Assembly (NCBI GenBank): GCA_021776195.1
Contig: JAJFGK010000158.1
Coordinates: 1 to 33,421 of the forward strand
From: Kiloniellaceae bacterium
GTDB taxonomy: Bacteria; Pseudomonadota; Alphaproteobacteria; Kiloniellales; Kiloniellaceae
Direction: 5' to 3'
DNA length: 33,421 nt
Below the pieces are notes generated by a model. It was not told the DNA's origin and did not search any database. It was given only the letters and a program-made list of their open reading frames with translations. How positions within the stretch are numbered: the first letter of the stretch is position 1; each line of letters starts with the position of its first letter. Position numbers and translations under genes: made by a program. This document shows, in pieces, positions 24,215 through 31,830 of the stretch.

Positions 24215-25315
24215 TCACTCCGCCAGGGGCTGCATGTCCTCGGGACGCCAGGCGAGCCAGAGAGATTCGCCGCGCTCGGCAAAGGTGCCCCGGCCACGGT
24301 CCCGATTCTGGACCCGGGCGGAAATCATGGTTCCATCCGGGGCCTCGAGGTAGAGCTGGCTCTGATCGCCGTTGTAGGAAAGGTCGCGCAAGACGGCCCG
24401 GACGCGGATCGCCGTTTCATCCTGGGGCTCCTCGCTTGTGACCTCGATCTTCTCGGGGCGCAGAGCCAGATTTTTGACCGGTAGGCCGGCCTCCGTCAGG
24501 GCCAGGAGAATGGATCCCAAAGCGGGCACTTCGACCATCGTGCTGCCGGAGGTGGTATTCTGTCCGGTGACAGGAAAGATATTCACCTGGCCGATGAAGT
24601 CGGCGACGAAGGTCGAACTGGGATACTCGTAGAGCTCCAGGGGGGGCGCCACCTGAAGAACCTTGCCGTCGCCCATGACCGCGATGCGGTCGGCCATGGA
24701 GAGCGCCTCGCTCTGGTCATGGGTGACGATGATGAAGGTGATGCCGACCGACTGCTGCAGCCGGACGAGTTCAAGCTGCATGGTCTCGCGCAGCTTGGCG
24801 TCCAGGGCCGAAAGCGGCTCGTCGAGCAGCAGCACCTTGGGCTTTTTCACCAGCGCCCGGGCCAGGGCGACACGTTGGCGTTGACCGCCGGATAGCTTGT
24901 CGGGCTTGCGGTCCTCCAGGCCCTGCAGGCGTACCAGGCCGATGGCTTCTTCGACCCGCTGGTCGATGTCACCGCGCGGCGTGCCCACGACCCGCAGGCC
25001 ATAGGCGATGTTCTCGGCCACGGTCATATGGGGAAAGACCGCATAGCTCTGGAAGACCATGTTGATCGGCCGCTTGTTGGGCTCGACCCCGGTCATGGGC
25101 TCGCCGTCGATCACGATCTCGCCTTGGCTGGGCGACTCGAAGCCGGCGATCATGCGCAAAAGGGTGGTCTTGCCGCAGCCCGACGGGCCGAGCAGGGCAA
25201 AGAATTCGCCCTCGCGGATGTCGAGAGACACCCGGTCGACCGCCGTGACACTGGCGCCGAACCGCTTGGTAACATCCTGGATCGAAATGATGGCGGCGGC
25301 GTTCGCGTCAGTCAT
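24215..25315 (-). CDS. potA: Polyamine ABC transporter ATP-binding protein (PotA-like)
   Basis: A 366-residue cytosolic ATPase: Walker A GPSGCGKTT (43-51), Q-loop Gln89, signature LSGGQRQR (141-148), Walker B VLLLDEP (161-167), H-loop His199, and a C-terminal TOBE region (about 280-360) as in PotA/PotG. It is the last gene of the operon order binding protein-PotB-PotC-PotA, 5 bp after the PotC stop. The ATG at 25315 begins a family-like N-terminus; open codons further upstream overlap potC and are ignored. The subunits could equally be named PotG; the polyamine (putrescine or spermidine) cannot be settled from this subunit. Confidence 0.92.
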   Translation of the reverse strand: MTDANAAAIISIQDVTKRFGASVTAVDRVSLDIREGEFFALLGPSGCGKTTLLRMIAGFESPSQGEIVIDGEPMTGVEPNKRPINMVFQSYAVFPHMTVAENIAYGLRVVGTPRGDIDQRVEEAIGLVRLQGLEDRKPDKLSGGQRQRVALARALVKKPKVLLLDEPLSALDAKLRETMQLELVRLQQSVGITFIIVTHDQSEALSMADRIAVMGDGKVLQVAPPLELYEYPSSTFVADFIGQVNIFPVTGQNTTSGSTMVEVPALGSILLALTEAGLPVKNLALRPEKIEVTSEEPQDETAIRVRAVLRDLSYNGDQSQLYLEAPDGTMISARVQNRDRGRGTFAERGESLWLAWRPEDMQPLAE

Positions 25316-25320
25316 AGCGG

Positions 25321-26145
25321 TCAGTCCTTGCCGGCGGCGCGCGATTGAATTGCCAGGGCCGCGACGGTCAATGCCAGGGTGAGGACGATCAGCACCGTCG
25401 AGGCGGCGTTGACCTCTGGCGTGACCGAGAAGCGCACCATCGAGTAGATCTTGATCGGGAAGGTCGTCGAGCCTGGTCCCGAGGTGAAGAAGGTGATCAC
25501 GAAATCGTCCAGCGACAGGGTAAAGGCGAGCAGGGCGCCGGCGACGATGCCCGGTTTCATGTAGGGGTAGGTGATGTTCCAGAGGGTCTGCCACTGGCTC
25601 GCCCCGAGATCGGTGGAAGCCTCCTCGAGGGAGCGGTCGAAGCCGGCCATGCGCGAGCGGATCACCACGGCGACGAAGGGGATCGAAAAGGCGATGTGAC
25701 TGACCGTGATGGTGAAGAGCCCGAGCGGCATCTCGATGACCGAGAAAAAGGCCACCATGGCCACGCCCAGACAAATCTCGGGGATCACGATCGGCAGGTG
25801 GACCATGCCCTCGTATGGCCCCTGCACGGGGAAGCGATAGCGATAGAGCGCCAGGCCCAGCATGGTGCCGAGGAGGGTCGAGACCAGGGTGGAGATGCCC
25901 GCGACGATCAGGGAATTGAGAAAGGCCTCGTGAAGCTGGGCGTTCTCGTAGGCCTTGATGTAGTAGCGCAGGCTGAAGCCCTGCCAGGTGATGTTGCGCT
26001 TGCTGTCGTTGAAGGAAAAGGCGATCAGCGCGACGATTGGAAAGTAGAGAAAGAAAAAGGTCGCCAGCATGGTCAGGCGCACCCAGGTCTTGCGGCCGTA
26101 GTCCAGCGGGTTGGCGCGGCTCCTGCCGCCGCGAAGCGCGAGCAT
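25321..26145 (-). CDS. potC: Polyamine ABC transporter permease (PotC/PotI-like)
   Basis: A 274-residue inner-membrane permease with about six helices. The first helix follows RKTWVRLTMLATFFFLYFPIVAL; the EAA loop that docks to the ATPase is EEASTDLGASQWQTLWNITYPYMKPGI. FSFNDSKRNITWQGFSLRYY and SLDDFVITFFTSGPGSTTFPIKIYSMVRF are strong PotC/PotI signatures. The start codon at 26145 overlaps the potB stop by one base (TGATG), indicating translational coupling. Length is closer to PotI than to PotC, so assignment to one or other set is loose. Confidence 0.93.
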   Translation of the reverse strand: MLALRGGRSRANPLDYGRKTWVRLTMLATFFFLYFPIVALIAFSFNDSKRNITWQGFSLRYYIKAYENAQLHEAFLNSLIVAGISTLVSTLLGTMLGLALYRYRFPVQGPYEGMVHLPIVIPEICLGVAMVAFFSVIEMPLGLFTITVSHIAFSIPFVAVVIRSRMAGFDRSLEEASTDLGASQWQTLWNITYPYMKPGIVAGALLAFTLSLDDFVITFFTSGPGSTTFPIKIYSMVRFSVTPEVNAASTVLIVLTLALTVAALAIQSRAAGKD

Positions 26146-27050
26146 CAGATCAGGCCCTGGGCGCGGCTGGCGAAGCTGGCGCGCAGCCACAAGATGATGA
26201 AGGTGGCGTAGAGCAGAAGGAACGAGAGCGCCGATCCGAACGGCCAGTCCCGCGACGAGGTGAACTGCCGGGCGATCAGATTGCCGATCATCTCGCTGTC
26301 GGTGCCGCCGAGCAGGGCCGGGGTCAGGAAGGTCCCCATCGACAGGATGAAGGCCAGCAGGCAGCCCGAGATGATGCCCGGCAGCGCCAGGGGCATGGTC
26401 ACCGAGATCAAGGTGCGCCACTGACTGGCCCCGAGGTCGAGGCTAGCCTCCAGATAGGACCGGTCGAGCTTTTCCAGGGTCGCGTAGATCGGCAGCACCA
26501 GGAAGGGCAGGTAGACGTAGACCAGGCCGATGACCACGGCCTTCTGGTTGTAGAGCAGCTCCAGCGCGACGAACTGGCCCATGAGGTCGGGCAGTCCGAC
26601 AAAGGTAAAGAGGGCGTCCAGCTTGCCGTGCAGCCACTCGAGGCCGAAGTTGAGGAAGCCGCGGGTCCGCAGCACCGCGATCCAGGCATAGGTGCGAATC
26701 AGCAGATTGGTCCAGAAGGGCAGGATGACCAGCAGCAGCAGCGGGTTCTTCCAGCGCTGCGGCGCAAAGGCGATCCCCATGGCCAGGGGAAACCCGATGG
26801 CGAAGGTGATCGCCGTGGTGACGCCGGCGATCCAGATCGACTTCCAGATGATGCCGAGATGGATCCATTCGATGGCACGGGCGTAGTTGGCGAAGCTGAC
26901 CGCCAGCTCGATCTGCCCCTGTGGCCCGCGTTCGGCGAAGGAGTAAACCCAGACGATGGCCAGGGGCAGGGTGAAGAAGACCACCAGCCACGCCGTGGGC
27001 GGCAGGGCAAGAACGGCAAAGGCCAGCTTGTTGCGGCGCCAGGATTCCAT
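26145..27050 (-). CDS. potB: Polyamine ABC transporter permease (PotB/PotH-like)
   Basis: A 301-residue permease, partner of the PotC-like subunit. After a short basic N-terminus come about six helices; the family signature FWTNLLIRTYAWIAVLRTRGFLN is present, and the EAA loop is EASLDLGASQWRTLISVTMPLALPGI. GTFLTPALLGGTDSEMIGNLI is typical of PotB/PotH. Together the two permeases form the membrane channel. It lies 246 bp downstream of the binding-protein gene, with a hairpin in between; that gap is the only large one in the operon. A separate promoter for potBCA in it cannot be excluded. Confidence 0.93.
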   Translation of the reverse strand: MESWRRNKLAFAVLALPPTAWLVVFFTLPLAIVWVYSFAERGPQGQIELAVSFANYARAIEWIHLGIIWKSIWIAGVTTAITFAIGFPLAMGIAFAPQRWKNPLLLLVILPFWTNLLIRTYAWIAVLRTRGFLNFGLEWLHGKLDALFTFVGLPDLMGQFVALELLYNQKAVVIGLVYVYLPFLVLPIYATLEKLDRSYLEASLDLGASQWRTLISVTMPLALPGIISGCLLAFILSMGTFLTPALLGGTDSEMIGNLIARQFTSSRDWPFGSALSFLLLYATFIILWLRASFASRAQGLI

Positions 27051-27250
27051 GGACTAGCCAGCCATCGCCGGACAAGCCACGGCGATCGGCCGAACCGTCG
27101 CCCCGACCCCGATCCGGCGACCATCGTGCCAGCGACGCCATGGATCCCCAACGGCCGCTATCGCGTCTTCCGGGACGGCGATCCCTAAGAGCCTTAAAAC
27201 GATTGGCGCCATTCCATCCGGTCCGCGAGGCTGGGGTCCAGCATAGGAAC

Positions 27251-27276
27251 GGGCGACCGGGTGTCCCCAGTCGCCC
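27251..27276 (-). other. Hairpin between potD and potB
   Basis: Seven-bp arms GGGCGAC (27251-27257) and GTCGCCC (27270-27276), 21 bp after the potD stop. Without a U-tract on the minus strand it would act as a leaky or mRNA-protecting structure, which would favour more binding protein than permease. The rest of 27051-27250 shows no feature. Confidence 0.45.
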
Positions 27277-27296
27277 GCCCGGCTTCTTTCTTGCCC

Positions 27297-28361
27297 CTAG
27301 GCGGCTTGAATGGCCGTCCAGGCCGCGTCGTAGAGCGGCAGGGCATCGCCGACATCGGACAGCGCCTGGCTGCGACCGACCACCTCGTCGGAGGCATAGA
27401 TCGCCGGATTGGCCAGATCGTCCTTGCTGATGAATTCCTTGGCCGCCTTGTTGGTTGCCGCGTAGTGGACCGTGTTGGCGATCTCCGCGTAGACCTCGGG
27501 CCGGTGCAGGTGGTTCAGGAACTGGTAGGCGTTCTCCTGATTTGGGGCGCCCTTGGGGATGCAGACGCCGTCGATCCAGATCACCGTGCCCTCCTTGGGG
27601 ATCACGTAGGTCAGGTCGTCGTCTTCCTCCATCACCTTCAAGACGTCGCCGTTCCACTCCATGACGATATCGACATCGCCGGAGATCAGCATGTCCTGAC
27701 CGGAATCCGGCACGAAGCCCTTCAGATTTTTCTTCGCCTTGATCAGCAGGTCGCGGGCCGCGTTGATTTCGTCTGGATTCTTGGTGTTGGCCGAATAGCC
27801 CAGATAGAGCAGGGTCACGCCGAGCACGAAACGCGAGTCGGCGAGCATGGCCAGGCGCCCGGCCATTTCATCGTTCTCGAGGATCGCGGCCCAGCTGTCG
27901 ATCGTGCCGACCTTGGACTTGCGGTAGCCGATGCCGCAGGAGCCCCAGAAGTAGGGGATATTGTGCTTGCAGCCCGGATCGAAGGAGGGATTGACGAAGT
28001 TGGGGTCGATGTTCTTGAAGTTCGGCAGCTTGGAGCGGTCGAGCTCTACCAGCATGTCGGCGGCGATCATGGTCTCCAGCATGTAGTCGCTGGGGAAAAT
28101 GACGTCGTAGCCGGGGTTGCCGGCCTGGAACTTGGCGAACATCTCCTCCAGATTGGCATAGAGGTCATACTGAACCGAGACGCCGGTGGCCTCGCTGAAG
28201 CCTGACAACGTTGTCTCGCCGATGTAAGTGTCCCAGTTGTAGACGTTCAACTCGCCGCCGGCCCGGGCGGCTTTGCCGCCGAACGAGACCGCCACCGCCG
28301 CGGCGCCGGTCGCCTGCAGAAAATTGCGCCGGGTAAAGTTCGGCATCTTGAAATTGGTCAT
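27297..28361 (-). CDS. potD: Polyamine-binding periplasmic protein (PotD/PotF-like), Tat signal
   Basis: A 354-residue substrate-binding protein that delivers putrescine/spermidine to the permease. The N-terminus carries a twin-arginine signal (TRRNFLQATGAAA, 10-22), unlike the Sec signals of enterobacterial PotD/PotF, so it is probably exported folded. The mature start ELNVYNWDTYIGE has the conserved Trp43 and Tyr46; PSDYMLETM (Ser91, Asp92, Tyr93), EWNGD (Trp236) and WIDGVCIPKGA (Trp262, Asp264) correspond to polyamine-contacting residues of PotD/PotF. Start: ATG with GGAGG about 9 nt upstream. It is the first gene of the operon, divergent from the DAHP synthase gene. Confidence 0.93.
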   Translation of the reverse strand: MTNFKMPNFTRRNFLQATGAAAVAVSFGGKAARAGGELNVYNWDTYIGETTLSGFSEATGVSVQYDLYANLEEMFAKFQAGNPGYDVIFPSDYMLETMIAADMLVELDRSKLPNFKNIDPNFVNPSFDPGCKHNIPYFWGSCGIGYRKSKVGTIDSWAAILENDEMAGRLAMLADSRFVLGVTLLYLGYSANTKNPDEINAARDLLIKAKKNLKGFVPDSGQDMLISGDVDIVMEWNGDVLKVMEEDDDLTYVIPKEGTVIWIDGVCIPKGAPNQENAYQFLNHLHRPEVYAEIANTVHYAATNKAAKEFISKDDLANPAIYASDEVVGRSQALSDVGDALPLYDAAWTAIQAA

Positions 28362-28401
28362 GAGTTGGATCCTCCCTAGGTTTTGATCGTTGTTGGGTCG
28401 G

Positions 28402-28429
28402 ATCTTAAGGAATTTGCCCGCTTGGACAA
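28402..28429 (-). promoter_or_regulatory. Candidate promoter of the polyamine operon
   Basis: On the minus strand, TTGTCC and TAAGAT are separated by 16 bp, placing a start about 35 nt upstream of the potD ATG. Confidence 0.4.
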
Positions 28430-28470
28430 TGGGGCAAATGACCGGATCTGCTGGACCAGGACCGCAGCAG

Positions 28471-28500
28471 TTGGACGGATCGCCTTGAACGGCCTATAAA
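28471..28500 (+). promoter_or_regulatory. Candidate sigma-70 promoter of the DAHP synthase gene
   Basis: TTGGAC and TATAAA with an 18-bp spacer, giving a leader of about 70 nt before the ATG at 28576. No leader peptide rich in Trp, Phe or Tyr and no obvious attenuator is present. Confidence 0.5.
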
Positions 28501-28575
28501 TTCCTGTGGAAAAGTCGGGGCAGGAGGGCTAAAACCCGCGCTCCGCACAATTTTGACGCATAAGCGAGGTTGGCC

Positions 28576-29967
28576 ATGACGGCAACTTGGAGCCCTCAGT
28601 CCTGGCGCGGCAAAGCGATCCGCCAGGTGCCCGAATATCCCGATGCCGCCCAACTGGCGGCTGTCGAGCAGACTCTGGCGAACTACCCCCCATTGGTTTT
28701 TGCCGGCGAGGCACGGGCCCTGAGAACGCGGCTTGGCGCCGTGGCCGAGGGCAAGGCCTTTCTGCTCCAGGGCGGCGACTGTGCCGAGAGCTTCGCCGAA
28801 TTCCATCCCAACAACATCCGCGACACCTTCAAGGTCCTGTTGCAGATGGCGATTGTACTGACCTTCGGGGCGGCCTGTCCGGTGGTCAAGCTTGGCCGGC
28901 TGGCCGGCCAGTTCGCCAAACCGCGCTCGGGTCCGACCGAAACCCAAGGCGACGTCGAGCTGCCGAGCTACCGCGGCGATATCATCAACGGCATGGAGTT
29001 CACCAGCGAAGATCGCGTGCCGGATCCGCAACGTATGGTTCGGGCCTACAACCAGGCCGCCGCGACACTGAACCTGATCCGCGCTTTCGCCCAGGGCGGT
29101 TTTGCCGATCTGCACAAGGTTCACCAGTGGAACCAGGAGTTCCTGGCCGCCTCGCCCCAGGGACAAAAGTACGAAGCGCTGGCCAACCGGATCGACGAGA
29201 CCCTGGGCTTCATGGAGGCCTGCGGCCTGACCCCCGAAAAAATATCAGAACTGCGCGAGACCGAGTTCTACACCAGCCACGAGGCGCTGCTCTTGTGGTA
29301 CGAACAGGCGTTGACCCGTCAGGACAGCCTGACCGGGCAATGGTACGACTGTTCGGCCCATATGCTCTGGATCGGCGACCGCACCCGTCATCCCGAGGAG
29401 GCCCACGTCGAGTTCTTGAAGGGTGTCGGGAACCCGATTGGCATGAAATGCGGCCCCAGCTTGGAGATCGACGATTTGCTGCGGCTGATCGACGTTCTCA
29501 ACCCGGAAAACGAGGCCGGACGTCTGACCCTGATTGCCCGCATGGGCCACGAGAACGTGCAGGAGCATTTGCCGCGCCTGGTTCGGGCGGTGCAGCGCGA
29601 AGGCCGAAAGGTGGTCTGGTCCTGCGATCCGATGCACGGCAACACGGTGAAGTCGGGGAATGGCTACAAGACCCGGCCCTTCGATCGCATCCTCGGCGAG
29701 GTCCGCCATTTTTTCGCCGTGCACCGCGCCGAAGGCAGCTATGCCGGTGGGGTGCATTTCGAGATGACCGGCCAGGACGTCACCGAATGCATCGGCGGTG
29801 CCCAGGCCATCAGCGAGGAACGCCTGGGCGATCGCTATCACACCCATTGCGATCCGCGCTTGAATGCCAGTCAGTCTTTGGAGTTGGCCTTCCTGATTTC
29901 CGAGGCACTGAAGGACGAACGCATGGCGCGCCGGCATGGCGAGGCGGCGGTGGCGCAAGCGTCTTGA
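28576..29967 (+). CDS. aroG: Class II 3-deoxy-7-phosphoheptulonate (DAHP) synthase
   Basis: Condenses phosphoenolpyruvate and erythrose-4-phosphate, the first step of the shikimate pathway, in the cytosol. The 463-residue protein belongs to the plant-like class II. The metal ligands are visible: Cys in [11 protein letters not shown], His in SCDPMHGNT, Glu in GGVHFEMTG and Asp in [10 protein letters not shown]. Substrate motifs [17 protein letters not shown] and [13 protein letters not shown] are complete. The ATG at 28576 is preferred (GAGG about 7 nt upstream) over a TTG two codons earlier. The symbol follows the class II enzyme of Mycobacterium and is conventional only. It is divergent from the polyamine operon. 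Confidence 0.95.
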   Translation: MTATWSPQSWRGKAIRQVPEYPDAAQLAAVEQTLANYPPLVFAGEARALRTRLGAVAEGKAFLLQGGDCAESFAEFHPNNIRDTFKVLLQMAIVLTFGAACPVVKLGRLAGQFAKPRSGPTETQGDVELPSYRGDIINGMEFTSEDRVPDPQRMVRAYNQAAATLNLIRAFAQGGFADLHKVHQWNQEFLAASPQGQKYEALANRIDETLGFMEACGLTPEKISELRETEFYTSHEALLLWYEQALTRQDSLTGQWYDCSAHMLWIGDRTRHPEEAHVEFLKGVGNPIGMKCGPSLEIDDLLRLIDVLNPENEAGRLTLIARMGHENVQEHLPRLVRAVQREGRKVVWSCDPMHGNTVKSGNGYKTRPFDRILGEVRHFFAVHRAEGSYAGGVHFEMTGQDVTECIGGAQAISEERLGDRYHTHCDPRLNASQSLELAFLISEALKDERMARRHGEAAVAQAS

Positions 29968-30024
29968 TCGGTGACCGGCCGGCGCCGGCGCCGCCGGCGG
30001 TAGTGACGGGGAGGGCCTGTGGCG

Positions 30025-31197
30025 ATGCCCGATGACGTAAAGGATCCACGCGGCGGCGGCGCCGACCCCTGGCCCAGCGAGCCGGCGGTCGCCGCCTGGA
30101 CCGACCACTACTTTCTGCGCACCCGCAAGACCGTGGCGCGTTTCGGCGATGTGCCCGTCACCTATGCCGTCTTCATGCGCCGGCCGGTGGTCTCGGCACC
30201 GAAGCTGGCGATCGCCTGGCTCGAGGCCATGGCCAGGGCGCGCGGCGTCACCTTCGAGATCGATCTGCGCTACGCCGAGGGCCGCTGGGTCGGCGCCGGC
30301 GAACCGTTGCTCTACATCACCGGCCCGCTCGGCCAACTGTGCGATCTGGAAACCCTGCTTTTGCAGAAATTGGGGCCAGCCTGTGTCGCGGCCTATAACG
30401 CATCGGCCATGTGCGCCGACCTGCCCAAGGTCGCGTTTTTGGCGATGGACGCCAGGCACTGCGCCGGCACCGAAATGGCCGACCTTATGGCCTACGCCGC
30501 GGCCGTGGGCGGGGCCCGGGCGCGCCGCAAGGTCGAGGCCATGGGGTTCGTTGCCAACGCCACCCAGGCCACGGCCCACTACTTCCCGGCCGGCGAGGCC
30601 AAGGGCACGATGCCCCATGCCTTGATCGGCTACGCCGGCTCGACCCTGCGCGCCGCGGAAATGTTCGACGAGACCTATCCCGAAGAACCGATGACCGTTC
30701 TGGTCGACTATTTCGCCCGGGAGATGACCGATGCCCTGACGGTCTGCCGTCGGTTTCCGCGCCGGGCCGGGCGCGGCGAACTCTCGGTGCGCCTCGACAC
30801 ACCGGGCAGCCGATTCGTCGAGAGCTTGGACCCGGCCGGCTCCTACGCGGTCCTCGAGACCCACGTGCCGGGCGCGATCCGCGGCTATCGCTCGGAGAAG
30901 GAACTGCGCTACCTGGTGGGACCGGGCGTGTCGGCGGCGGCGATCTGGCGGCTGCGCGACGCACTCGACCGGGAGGGTTTCCACAAGGTGAAGATTGTCG
31001 CGTCATCCGGCTTCAGCCCGGCGAAGTGCAAGCTGATGGCCGAAGCGAAGGCGCCTATCGACGTCATCGGGACCGGCTCCTATTTGCCGGAAAACTGGTC
31101 CGAGACCTATGCCACGGCCGATATTGTCGAGTACGATGGCCAGGCGCGTGTCAAGGTGGGCCGCGAATTCCTGCTGCGGCGGGTGGAGCGCCAATAG
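30025..31197 (+). CDS. pncB: Nicotinate phosphoribosyltransferase
   Basis: Converts nicotinate, PRPP and ATP to nicotinate mononucleotide for NAD salvage (cytosolic). About 390 residues. The N-terminal TDHYFLRTR corresponds to the TDxYxLT motif; VGAGEPLLYITGPLGQL forms the beta-domain; KGTMPHALIGY carries the histidine that is phosphorylated in this family (about His198). VLVDYF, IRGYRSE and VIGTGSYLPEN continue the phosphoribosyl-binding face. It is shorter than enterobacterial PncB and resembles the compact alphaproteobacterial form. The start is either the ATG at 30025 (GGAGG 10 nt upstream) or a GTG at 30019. A GC-rich, hairpin-prone stretch (about 29975-30000) separates it from the DAHP synthase gene. 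NAD synthetase is encoded just downstream, which supports the assignment. Confidence 0.85.
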   Translation: MPDDVKDPRGGGADPWPSEPAVAAWTDHYFLRTRKTVARFGDVPVTYAVFMRRPVVSAPKLAIAWLEAMARARGVTFEIDLRYAEGRWVGAGEPLLYITGPLGQLCDLETLLLQKLGPACVAAYNASAMCADLPKVAFLAMDARHCAGTEMADLMAYAAAVGGARARRKVEAMGFVANATQATAHYFPAGEAKGTMPHALIGYAGSTLRAAEMFDETYPEEPMTVLVDYFAREMTDALTVCRRFPRRAGRGELSVRLDTPGSRFVESLDPAGSYAVLETHVPGAIRGYRSEKELRYLVGPGVSAAAIWRLRDALDREGFHKVKIVASSGFSPAKCKLMAEAKAPIDVIGTGSYLPENWSETYATADIVEYDGQARVKVGREFLLRRVERQ

Positions 31198-31255
31198 GCG
31201 GGGGTCGTCAAGGTGGCTGCAGGCGCGGCCGTCAACACTGGGGGCAAGGAAACAG

Positions 31256-31756
31256 GTGACGGTCGTAGTTCCTGAAAAAGCCTTGGGCCGGCGCCGCACA
31301 GGCGGTGAAGCCTATGGGCTATCGCTGGCCTCCCCAACCAATCAGATGAGCCTCGCCTACTGGGAGGATGTCAGAGGTTCGCGTCTCATGCCGGCCCGTG
31401 CGGATCTCGAGGTGCCTCAGATGACCCGCTTCCTGCGCTGCATCATTCTGCTCGACGTGATCGAAGACCCGTTCGATTTCCACTACCGGCTGATCGGCAC
31501 CAAGGTCACCCAGGAAATGGTCTATCACGACCATACTGGCAAGATGATGACCGATATCCCACATCAGAACCAAGAAAGCCGCATCTTCGGCAATTGCCGC
31601 GACGTGGTGTTGAAGCGTCGTCCGATTGGCGGACAGACGCCCTACGTCGGGCGGAACTCCGATTTCCGAATGACGGAGGACGTCATTATGCCGCTGTCGA
31701 ACGACGGCGAACGGGTGAATATGCTCTTCGTCACCGCCGATTTTATCGATCCGTAG
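31256..31756 (+). CDS. PAS_5-family protein
   Basis: A 166-residue protein of the PAS_5 family common in Rhodospirillales-type alphaproteobacteria. The core begins MPARADLEVPQMTRFLRCIILLDVIEDPFDFHYRLIGT (pattern: P-x-R-x-D-x-D-I, then LLDVxxxPxxFRYRLxGT) and proceeds to a typical HTGKMMTDI and the final strand MPLSNDGERVNMLFVTADFI. It is a single sensor-like domain with no kinase, HTH or cyclase output. The likely start is the GTG at 31256, with AAGGA 5 nt upstream; longer in-frame starts overlap the phosphoribosyltransferase gene. It lies between two NAD-biosynthesis genes in the same direction. Ligand and role are unknown. Confidence 0.8.
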   Translation: MTVVVPEKALGRRRTGGEAYGLSLASPTNQMSLAYWEDVRGSRLMPARADLEVPQMTRFLRCIILLDVIEDPFDFHYRLIGTKVTQEMVYHDHTGKMMTDIPHQNQESRIFGNCRDVVLKRRPIGGQTPYVGRNSDFRMTEDVIMPLSNDGERVNMLFVTADFIDP

Positions 31757-31830
31757 GGCGAGGAAGACTCGCGCCGATAGCCCTTGCCTGGCTGCCGCCG
31801 CCGCTTTAATGAAACGCCATGGAGGGATCG

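Noticed and set aside
29245..30984. 579-codon minus-strand frame across the DAHP synthase and phosphoribosyltransferase genes
   Set aside because: Crosses two real genes and their intergenic gap; no conserved motif.
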